Part shown: positions 35,164 through 43,900 of the stretch, in pieces
Position numbering within the stretch: the first letter of the stretch is position 1
How the letters are laid out: each line of letters opens with the position of its first letter
Program-made: the position numbers and the translations under genes
Assembly: GCA_964425755.1 (NCBI GenBank)
Contig: CAYRNY010000001.1
Coordinates: 429,425-493,424, forward strand
DNA: 64,000 nucleotides
Direction of reading: 5' to 3'
Source: CAYRNY01 sp964425755
Lineage (GTDB): Bacteria; Chloroflexota; Anaerolineae; Aggregatilineales; Aggregatilineaceae
The notes under the pieces: model-generated
The model's database searches: none
What the model was told of the DNA's origin: nothing
What the model saw: only the letters and a program-made list of their open reading frames with translations

Positions 35164-35841
35164 TCAGTCCGGCTCCCCGACAGTGTGCACCACGATCAAG
35201 CGCCCGGCGTCGAAAGCCACGCGCGCCACGCCATCCGCCAGCGCATTGCTCACCCCGCGCGCCGGGCCGAAAAACAGCGTTTCGCCTGCCAGCGGGTACT
35301 CAAGCCCCTCCGTGCGCACGTTGGTAACGTCGCCCGCCAGCGGGACCAGCGACAGCGTGTCGCCGGGTTCGCCGCGCAGGTCGTGCGTGCCGGGGTCGAG
35401 CAGCCACAGCGTTTGCTGGCCGCTGACCAGCCGCACGTCGCGACCGGCGAGCGCTTCCAGAGTCAGCAGGTAGATGTTCGCCAGCACCTGGTCCATGCGG
35501 TTGCCCACCGCCCCGATCACGCGTATCCATTGCGCGCCGGTCTCGGCGGCATGGAGCAGCGCGAGCTCGAGGTCGATCTCGTCCTTGGCGGCAGGATGTC
35601 GTTTGATCTGCGCGCCGCGCGCCGCCAGATCGTCCAGCTCCTCCGGCGTGAGGGAGTCCATATCCCCGATCACGCAGTCCGGCACGCGGCCACAGGCCAG
35701 CGCCATTCGCGCGCCACCGTCCGCCGCGATGATGTGTGCCGCGCCAGCATGGGCCAATGCCGCCTGCACGGCGGGACCGTCGTTCAAGTCGCCGTTCGCG
35801 AAGATCAACGCGCGGTGACGCGTGCTCGATCCAAGCTCCAT
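35164..35841 (-). CDS. thiN: Thiamine pyrophosphokinase
   Basis: 225 residues. The enzyme transfers pyrophosphate from ATP to thiamine. It has the TPK signatures: ADGGARMAL, then CVIGDMDSLTPEELDDL with the catalytic Asp cluster, KDEIDLELAL, GAVGNRMDQVLANI and, near the end, the thiamine-binding RGVSNALADGVARV. The start at 35841 is chosen because an in-frame ATG at 35859 lies inside the predicted regulatory hairpin; GGGAG within that hairpin is the only ribosome site visible for 35841. It is the first gene behind the TPP riboswitch. Confidence 0.93.
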   Translation of the reverse strand: MELGSSTRHRALIFANGDLNDGPAVQAALAHAGAAHIIAADGGARMALACGRVPDCVIGDMDSLTPEELDDLAARGAQIKRHPAAKDEIDLELALLHAAETGAQWIRVIGAVGNRMDQVLANIYLLTLEALAGRDVRLVSGQQTLWLLDPGTHDLRGEPGDTLSLVPLAGDVTNVRTEGLEYPLAGETLFFGPARGVSNALADGVARVAFDAGRLIVVHTVGEPD

Positions 35842-35846
35842 AACAG

Positions 35847-35876
35847 AAAACACTCCCATTTGCGTGAAGGGAGTGT
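35847..35876 (-). promoter_or_regulatory. Hairpin expression platform of the TPP riboswitch
   Basis: A perfect 8-bp stem ACACTCCC/GGGAGTGT (35876-35869 and 35857-35850, loop of 11) is followed by TTTT on the minus strand. The 3' arm also contains the only Shine-Dalgarno-like sequence for thiN. It can therefore act as a terminator, as a ribosome-site blocker, or both. Confidence 0.7.
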
Positions 35877-35898
35877 GATCCAGTTCGCCATGTGATCG

Positions 35899-35996
35899 CT
35901 GCTCCCTCCGCCGGTATAACCCGGATCAGGTTCTAGGGTCGGCGTTGTACACGAACGCACCTCTCAGCCCGGCTACTCCCAGGCTCCCCTGGCGAA
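35899..35996 (-). ncRNA. TPP (THI-box) riboswitch
   Basis: On the minus strand the conserved THI elements appear in order: GGGGAGCC (near 35989), GGGCTGAGAGG (35970-35960), GACCCTAGAACCTGATCCGG (around 35939-35920) and the closing ACCGGCGGAGGGAGC (about 35915-35901). The flanks TTCGCCA and TGGCGAA (35996-35990 and 35890-35884) can close a basal stem. It senses thiamine pyrophosphate and controls the downstream thiN-thiX-...-thiZ operon. Confidence 0.96.
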
Positions 35997-36027
35997 TGAG
36001 TGATGGTTGTCAGGGCCATCTGTTCCG

Positions 36028-36057
36028 ATCATATCAGGTTGGGCGGATTTTGCCCAA
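36028..36057 (-). promoter_or_regulatory. Candidate promoter of the thiamine operon
   Basis: On the minus strand TTGGGC (36057-36052) and TATGAT (36033-36028) with an 18-base spacer. The predicted start is near 36021, about 25 nt before the riboswitch aptamer. Confidence 0.6.
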
Positions 36058-36070
36058 AAGCAGGCGCGGG

Positions 36071-36148
36071 GTGCGCCGGGCGCTGCAAGCACCCGGCTAT
36101 GCATCGATCGGGCCGCGAACCGGCCCTTCAAGGCGGAGCGTTCCCGGC
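36071..36148 (+). repeat. Dispersed structured intergenic repeat, copy B
   Basis: Second plus-oriented copy; see 25588-25666 and the inverted copy at 16472-16540. Stem 1: GCCGGG and GCT pair with AGC and CCCGGC. Stem 2: GGGCCG pairs with CGGCCC. It lies upstream of the thiamine operon promoter and downstream of the hydrolase gene. Confidence 0.7.
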
Positions 36149-36176
36149 GGATCAAAGCGGGTCAACGTCTGCCCCC

Positions 36177-36222
36177 AAAAACGCAAACAGCCTCCGCACG
36201 GTGGCAGGGGCTGTTTTGCGTT
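36177..36222 (-). terminator. Intrinsic terminator after the alpha/beta hydrolase gene
   Basis: A 13-bp stem with one bulged base (36222-36209 with 36192-36180), followed on the minus strand by T5 (36181-36177), 20 bases after the stop at 36243. Confidence 0.85.
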
Positions 36223-36242
36223 GCGGGTTGCGACGGGTGAAG

Positions 36243-37487
36243 CTAACGCACGCGGCGCTCCCAGAGTTCGGCAAGCTTCACCTGCGTGACGTCGCTCGCC
36301 TCCAGGAACTCCATCAGCAAGCGCGTGAAGGCGGCTTTTTCCTCCAGCATGGGAAAATGTTTGTTGCCCGCCAGCGCCATCGCCTTGAACGGCTTGCGAC
36401 CGTCAGCCAGCTCTTCGAGCATGCGCGCGTCCGGCTGCGGCAGAAACGTATCCTGCACGCCGTATACCAGCATCTGCGGCATGGTCAGCTTGCGCAGGTC
36501 GCCGAGCGTGTCCACCACCCCACACGACTCCAGCAGCATCGAAAACGCCAGCGGGTCGACCTTCTCGACCTCGTCGCGCAGCTTCTGGCGGTCCGGGCCA
36601 TCGTCGACGTGTGTTTCGAGCAGCTTAAAGCGGTCCGTCGTCTTGAGGTGATCTTTGAGCGGGTTGTGCTTGCGCATCTGCAAGGCCTGGTCGCCGGGCA
36701 CGTAGTCCAGCTTGGGCATCTGCGGCACCTCGCTCAGCGTTTCGGGCACCGGCGGCTTGCTTTCAGACGGCGCTCCGGCATCCTGCGCCGGTTGTTGGTC
36801 ATCCTTTTTGTCGTCCGGCGCGGGCTGCTCGTCGGGCGGCGTTGCGGCCTCGCGCGGGGATTTTGCCTCTGGCGTGTCGGGGCCGGTCTTGTCGCTGGCG
36901 TTGCTCGCATCCTGCAACTTGGCCTGGCGTTCAATCGCGGACCGGATGCGTGCCTTCATATCGTCGTTGCGCCAGGGCACCGTCTCCGCTTCGGAAAACA
37001 CGGGCGGTTTCGCCGCATCCGCGCCAGGCGAGGCCGCCGCAGGAGCTTCCGGCGTGGCGGGCGAGGGGTCCGGCGCTTGTTCCGGGGCGGGATTCTGCGT
37101 CAGCGCCCGGGGCCGGTCGATGCGAAACAGCGGCGGTGCGACGGTCATCAGGCGCGGGACGCGGTCCGGGTTGCGCACGGCATACCGCGCGACCACCGCC
37201 GCGCCCAAATCGTGCCCTATCAGCGCCGCTTTTTTGATCCCCATGCGGTCCATGAACTCGCCCAACAGCGTGACCTGCGCCTCAAAGTTGTAGCGGCTGG
37301 TATCGTGCGCCGAATCACCAAAGCCCCACAGATCAATCGCGTAGGTGCGGTACTTGCCCGCAAGCTGGCGCATGGCCGGGACCCAGTAGCGCCACGACCC
37401 CAACCAGCCGTGTACCAGCACGACCGGCTTGCCACGTCCTAGGGCCTCAAAATGGGCCAGATCGTCATCAATGGTGATTGCACTCAT
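36243..37487 (-). CDS. Alpha/beta hydrolase with Asp nucleophile and large low-complexity insertion
   Basis: 414 residues from ATG 37487. The alpha/beta-hydrolase core starts RGKPVVLVHGWLGSWRYW (oxyanion HGW) and has a nucleophile elbow GHDLG at about residue 91-95. Asp there, instead of Ser, is typical of epoxide hydrolases and haloalkane dehalogenases. A likely catalytic His is in GNKHFP near the C-terminus and an acid in GVQDTF. Between the core halves is an insertion, about residues 128-258, very rich in Pro, Ala, Asp and Lys with a short helical piece (ARIRSAIERQAKLQ). It is a paralogue of the gene at 53844-54662, which has a normal Ser elbow and no insertion. It is the last gene on this strand after the response regulator, 72 bp away. 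Confidence 0.85.
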   Translation of the reverse strand: MSAITIDDDLAHFEALGRGKPVVLVHGWLGSWRYWVPAMRQLAGKYRTYAIDLWGFGDSAHDTSRYNFEAQVTLLGEFMDRMGIKKAALIGHDLGAAVVARYAVRNPDRVPRLMTVAPPLFRIDRPRALTQNPAPEQAPDPSPATPEAPAAASPGADAAKPPVFSEAETVPWRNDDMKARIRSAIERQAKLQDASNASDKTGPDTPEAKSPREAATPPDEQPAPDDKKDDQQPAQDAGAPSESKPPVPETLSEVPQMPKLDYVPGDQALQMRKHNPLKDHLKTTDRFKLLETHVDDGPDRQKLRDEVEKVDPLAFSMLLESCGVVDTLGDLRKLTMPQMLVYGVQDTFLPQPDARMLEELADGRKPFKAMALAGNKHFPMLEEKAAFTRLLMEFLEASDVTQVKLAELWERRVR

Positions 37488-37559
37488 ACCGCTTCGTTCT
37501 CCGAGGCCGCCAGACGTCGCCGCCCCCACTGGGCCGCTCGCGCCGCCGGCTGTACGGTG

Positions 37560-37937
37560 TCATGTAATGCCAAATTTCTCCAGGATTTCCGCAATGCGCC
37601 GGGTGAGCTGATCCGGTGCAAACGGTTTGAGGATGTAGTCATACCCCCCCACGTCCAACCCGGCTTCCTTTTCGGACTGCTGGCCTTTGGCCGACAGGAA
37701 CACGACCGGGATATCCTTCACCTCGTCCATCTCTTTCAACACCCGGCACGTTTCGTAACCGGTCATGCGCGGCATCCGCACATCCAGCAGGATCAAGTCC
37801 GGGCTAACATCCGCCACCACGTCGATCGCTTCCACGCCGTTGGTCGTCTTGACCACGTCGTGCCCGGCAAACTTGAGCGTGAACTCGATCAAGTCGCGGA
37901 TATCGCGCTCATCTTCCGCTATCAAAATCTTCGCCAT
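37560..37937 (-). CDS. Single-domain response regulator (CheY-like)
   Basis: 125 residues, receiver domain only. Conserved residues: acidic pair in IAEDERD, phospho-acceptor Asp in LILLDVRMP (about residue 53), Thr/Ser in VVFLSAKG and Lys in YILKPFAP. It has no output domain, so it acts by protein-protein contact or as a phosphate shuttle. It starts 12 bp after the stop of the giant histidine kinase, with GGAG before the ATG at 37937; the two are surely co-transcribed and the kinase is its likely phosphodonor. Confidence 0.95.
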   Translation of the reverse strand: MAKILIAEDERDIRDLIEFTLKFAGHDVVKTTNGVEAIDVVADVSPDLILLDVRMPRMTGYETCRVLKEMDEVKDIPVVFLSAKGQQSEKEAGLDVGGYDYILKPFAPDQLTRRIAEILEKFGIT

Positions 37938-37949
37938 GCAACCACTCCA

Positions 37950-40900
37950 TCAGCCTGATTCTGCGCTGCGCTGCTGCGCGGCAGCTTGCGGTTCCTGCGC
38001 GCTGGCGGTGGCGCTGGAAGGCAAGCTCACGTAGAAGGTCGTGCCCTGGTTGACCTCGCTCTCGTACCAGACGGCCCCGTTATGCGCGCGAACCAGTTCG
38101 TCCACAATTGCCAGCCCCAACCCGGTGCCGGGCGTATCCATCACCGATTCTTGCAGTTCGTCGCCCCGGTAGAACCGCTCGAAGATGCGGTCTGAGGCTT
38201 CCGGCGGGATGCCGACGCCGGTATCCTGTACCTGCAAGATGATATGTCCCGTGTCGTCGTCGTAGGCCGCCGACAGCGTGATCGTGCCGCCTGCCGGGGT
38301 GTAATTGAAGGCGTTGTCGGCCAGGTTGGTCATGATCTGCGCCACCTTGTCGTAATCGCCCCAGATCGTCAGGCGCGGGTCATCCGGCAACCGGCTCTCG
38401 ATCGTCATCGCGTGCCCCTCGTCCTCGGAGCGCCCGCGCAGGTGCTCCGCGACCGCGTTGATCAGGTCGTCCGCCTCGATCGCGCCCAGCTTCAGGTCGA
38501 TGCGGCCCTGGTCAATGCGCGAGATGTCGAGCAGGTCGTTCACCAGCACGCTGAGCCGGTCCGCGTTCTGCTTGATCGTCTCCAGGAAGCGCGTCTGCTG
38601 TTCGGATATCTCGCCCGCCGCGCCGAGCAGCAGCAGGTCGGCATAGCCTTTGATCGAGGTCATCGGCGTGCGCAGCTCGTGCGACACCGTCGCCACAAAC
38701 TCGCTCTTGAGCCGGTCCACCTCGACCTCACGCGTGATGTCGCGGAACACCGACACCGTGCCGAGGAACTGGTCGCCCATCTTCACCGGCGACACCCGCA
38801 CGTTGAGCGTGCGCCCGTCCTGCAGCCGCAGCCGTTCCTCGTGGTACTCGTCGCCGGTCGCGTATTCGCTCGGGTCGCGCATCCAGTCTTCGAGCTTGTT
38901 CGCCCACTCCGCCGAATCGCCGCCGTACATCGCGGTGATCTCGTCGGTGGTGTGGTTGAGCACGCGCTCAGCCGGCACGCCCAGGATACGCGCGGCGGCC
39001 TGGTTGAACACGAGCACGTTCTTGTGCGCGTCGACCACCATCACGCCATCGACCACCGAGTCGAGGATCGCGCCGCGCTGCGTCGCCTCGACTTGCTCCT
39101 GGCGCAGCATCTCGCCCAGGCGCTCGGCCTGGTCGCGGATCAGGCTGTAAAGCTCGGCGTTGTTCATGGCGTTGGCGACCTGGTTGGCGGAAGCCGTGAC
39201 CAGCCGCAACTGGTCCTCGTTGAATTTGCCGGGTTCCTCGCTGTAGAGCATCATCACGCCGAGCACGTCCTCGTTGCTCTCGATCAGCGTCACCATCGCG
39301 GAACGCGGGCGCTCGTCCGCTTCGTTCAGGCGCAGCCAGTGCGGGTGCTCCTGCACGTCCTCCACGATCAGCGACTGCCGCGACTGGATCGCCCACCCGG
39401 CCAGCCCTTCGTCGAGCGCCAGCGACGGCGCTTCGTCCGCGGCGGCTTCCGGCAGGTCCCAGCCAAGCTGGGCGCGGAAGTACAGCCGTTCGGTCAGCGG
39501 GTCGACGGCCAGGATCGCGCCTTGCGTCGCGCCGACCGCCCGCGCCACCATGTTCAACGCGCGGCTGAGCAGGCGCTCCATGTCGAGGCTGGTCGCCAGC
39601 TCAGTCGTGATCGCGTACAGCGTGCTGATGTGCTGCCGTTCCTGCTCCAGCTCGGCGGTGCGCTCGCGCACGCGGCGGTCCAGGTCTTCGGCAAGCTGCA
39701 GCGTCTGCTCGAACAGGCGCGTGCTCTGGATCGCGACGCCCAACTGCGCGCCGATCGTGTTCAGGTTACGCTGGTCGTTGTGGCTGAAGGCCATCGAATC
39801 CCGATCGTCACGCACGGCCAGCACGCCGACCACATCCTCACCGGCTGCCAGCGGCACGCCCAGGAAACACCGCGCATCGGGCATCATCGTCTCGATGCCC
39901 AGGCTGGCGCGCACCTGGTCCAGGTTTTCGCCCGCCAGCAGCAGCGGCGCGCCCCGCCGCACGATCATCGAGAATTCATCCTGCTCCAGCGGGCGCGCGT
40001 CCAGGTCGTGCCGCTTATCCTGCAACACGTCCAGCGCCAGCGGGAACGACAGCCGGTCGTTTTCCGCGTCATACAGCGCGACGTAAATCCACTGCGCCTC
40101 GGCCAGGCTCGGAAGCTGCATATCGATCACGTCCAGCAGCCCGTCGAGGCTGTTGGCCGCCGACAGCGCGGTCGACATGTCGTTGATGATGTACAGCTCC
40201 TCGACCGTGCGCCGCGTTTCGGTCTGCAGACGCGCGTTTTCGATCGAGATCGCGGCTTGTGAGGCCAGCGTCCGCGCCAGCCGCACGTTCTCCTGCCGGA
40301 AATGGCGCTGCGGGTCGAGCGTTTCTAGCTCGACCAGCCCGATCGAGACGTCGTTCACCACCAGCGGGATCAACATCCGCGACGCCGCCTCATGCTGTTC
40401 CATCAAGTCGCGCTCGCCCGGCGGCAGGTCCTCACTGTCGGCACGCACGATGATCAACTGGCGCTCGCGCAGCGCACGCTCGCGCAGCGGGTAGGCGCTG
40501 AGATCGTAAGTGTTCCCGATCTGCTCGCCGGGCATGTCCGCCGACCGCGCGCTGATCTCGCCGCGCACCTCAAGCTGGTCGTTGACATCGTTCCACAGGA
40601 ACACCGTGCAGGCGTCCGTCGCCAGCGCGCTGAGCATCTGCACCGCCACGCGGCGTACCACTTCGTCCAGGTCGAGCGTTACGGCGGTGGCCTGCGCGGA
40701 TTCGAAGAGCGTCTCAAGCTCGCTCGTGCGGATCGAGGTCTGCTCGAACAGCGACGCATTCTGCACCGCGACCGCCGCCTGGCTGGCGATGGTCTGCGCC
40801 AGCTCGATCTGTTCGGGGCCGAAGTAGCGGCCCGGTCGGGTCACGTCCAACCGCAGCAGGCCGATCACCTCGCCGCCGACGACCAGCGGCACAAACAGCG

Positions 40901-43900
40901 ACCGCAGCACATCATCCCGCCGCAGCAGCTTGCGCAGGTCCGCCGCCATCGGGTCATCTTCGATGTTCTCCACCACGACCGGGATCAGGTTGTCGCGCAC
41001 GCGTTCGATCACCGCGTGCTGCGTGAGATCGACCGTCATCGTCGGCGGCGCGTCGCCGCGCGGATAGTCCACAATCGCAATGCCAAGCTCGTTAGCGGCA
41101 TCGATCTCCATCGCCGACCCTTCTTCCAGGCCGAGCGCGATCGCCGCCTCGCGCAGCGCGATCTCGAAGATATTCTCCAGGTCGAGCGTCTGGGCCAGCG
41201 CCAGCGACACGCGGTTCAGCAGCGCGAGCCGCTGCGCGTGCTCGTCGAGTTCCTGCGCGCGCGAGCGTGTCTCCTCGAACAACTGCGCGTTATACAGCGC
41301 GACCGCCGCCTGGTTGGCGAACGTGAGCGCGAGCTGCTCGTGCAGTTCGTTGTAATAGTGCGGCTCGCGTTTTTCGAGCGCGATCACGCCCACGACTTCG
41401 CCGCGACTGATCAGTGGCGCGCCGAGCCAGTTCTTGTAAATGGCCGAGGCCCCGTGCGGGAACCGTTCGTCGCCCGCGCCCACATCCCCGATGTTGATCA
41501 CCCGCGCCTGTTCCGCCATCTCGCGGAACAACGGGCTGTAGGGAATCTCGACGCGCAACCCGACCAGGTCGTCCGCGCCGGACGCGCCGGAGTCCGCATA
41601 GCCGCGTGCCGAGGCGATCACCAACTCTTCCGCGTCCGACAGGCGCAGCCACAGCGCCACGCCGTCGTAGGGGATCACGCGGCCCAGCGCGTCCAGGATC
41701 AGGTCGATCACCTGGTTGCGGTCGAGCGTGGCCGTGATCTGCCCGGAGACCTCGGTCAGCGCCGCCATCTGCACCGCGCGTTCCTCAAGGTCGGCTTCCA
41801 GTCGCGCGCGCTCGGTCACGTCTTCCAGCAGCAGCACGATACCGGTCACCTGCCGCCCTTCGCGCAGCGGGTAGACGTAATAGTTGCGGATCGACGGCTG
41901 GCCGGCCTCGCCCGGTCGCTCGACCTCGTACTGCACCTGCGGCTCGCCCATCGCCAGCACCACCGCGATCGGCTCGCGCAGGAAGTCGGCATAGTCGGGC
42001 CGGTAGTCAAACAGCCCCTGCCCGACCGCGTCCTGCGACCAGTGGTAACGCTCGATCATGAAGCGGTTGATCCGGCGCACGTTCAAATCCTGGTCCAGCA
42101 CGACGATCCCCTGCTGGATCGATTCGACCACCGCCTGGTTGAAGATCGTCAGGCCAAGCGTCTCGTTGTAGAGCCGCGCCTTTTCGATCGCCAGCGACGC
42201 CTGGCTGGCGATGGTCTCGACCAGCTCGATCTCGCCTTCGGTGAACTCGCGTCGCTCGGTCGCGTCCAGCCCGATCGTGCCGATCACCTCGTCGCCGACG
42301 AGCAGCGGCATGATCATCAGCGATACGGTGCCGCGCGCGGCCAGCATCTCGTGCACCGCTTCGAACACCGGGTCATTGAGCACGTCGGGGGATACCAGCG
42401 CGCGCTGCGTCTCGCGCACGATCGCGATCGAGCGGTTGTCCTGCAGCGGGATCGTGATCGTATCACCGCTGGCGACGCCATAACTGGGGTGCGTATCCGT
42501 GACCAGCCGCCCCACCTCGCCCTCTTCGTCAAAGAGCACCAGCCCGCCGAACGGTACGCCGAGCGCGTCCTGTAGTTCGGTCAGCACGATGGTGTAAATC
42601 TCGTCGGGGTCAAGCGTCTGGGCCAGCCGCGTCGAGACCTGGTTCACGCGCGCCATGCGTTTCGCCTGCGCGTCCAGCTCGACCGCGCGTTCCTGCGCCT
42701 GGCTAAACAGGCGGCCCTTCTCGATCGCGACCGCGGCCTGGTTGGCCGCCGTCATCGCCAGCTCGATCTCAGCCTCGGAGAACGTGCGCGGCGTGGACGA
42801 ATCCAGGCCGATCGTGCCGATCACCTCGTCGCCCATGATCACCGGGACGATCAGCATCGCGTAGGTGTTGCGCGCCTTCTGAATCTCCCACATGGACTCG
42901 AAGCGCGGGTCTTCGGGGATGTTCTCGCAGATGAACGGCTGGCGCGTGCTGAGGATGTACTCGGCGATCGGGTTGCCCTCGACCGGCACGGTCAGGTCCG
43001 GCAGCGGGTCGTCCATCGGGTGCGTGCTGAGCACCAGGCGCGACTTCTTGCCCCCCGGCTGGATCAGCATCAGGCCGCCGTAGTCGATGCCCAGCGCTTC
43101 CTGCATGCTTTCCAGCACCGCGTGGTAAATCTCGTCTGGATCGAGCGACGCCGCGAGCCGGGCCGACATGCGGTTGAGCGCGGCGAGTCGCTGGGCCTGG
43201 GCGTTCAGCTCGCGGGCGCGCTGCTCGGTCTGGCTGAGCAGATTCGCCTTCTCCAGCGCGATCGAGATCTGGCTGGCGATCGTCTCGGCCAGCTCCAGCT
43301 CTGCCGCCGTGAATTCGTGCGGCTCGGTGAAGTCCAGCCCGATCGTGCCGATCACCTGGTCGGCGACCACCAGCGGCACGATCAACAGCGAGACGGTCCC
43401 GCGCTGCTTGAGCGTGGGCCAGACGACCTCAAACCGTTCGTCATTGAGCACATCGGGCGCAGCCAGCGGTTTGTGCGTGCGGCGCACGTGTTCAACGGAT
43501 TGGTTCTGCGTCAGGTCGACTGTGATCCGGGCTTTCTCGGCATCGTCCTCGCGCGTGCCCTCGACCAGCCGCCCCGTCGTCTCGCTCTCGAACAGCAGCA
43601 ACCCGCTGAAATCCGCGCCCAGCGCATTCTCAAGCTCGGTCAGGCCGACGCGGTAAATCTCGTGCGGGTCCAGCGATTCCACCAGCCGGGTCGAGATGCG
43701 GTTGAGCATCCCCAGGCGCTGCGCCTGCGCGTCGAGCACACGCGCGCGCTCGCGCGCCTGCTCGAACAGCCGCGCGTTTGCCATCGCCACCGCCGACAGG
43801 TTCGCCAGGCGCTGGATCAACTGCGTGATGTCCCGCAGTTCGAAGGCGTTCTCAAGCTCGCTGCCCAGGTGCATCGCCCCGATGATCTGGCCGCCGGCAC

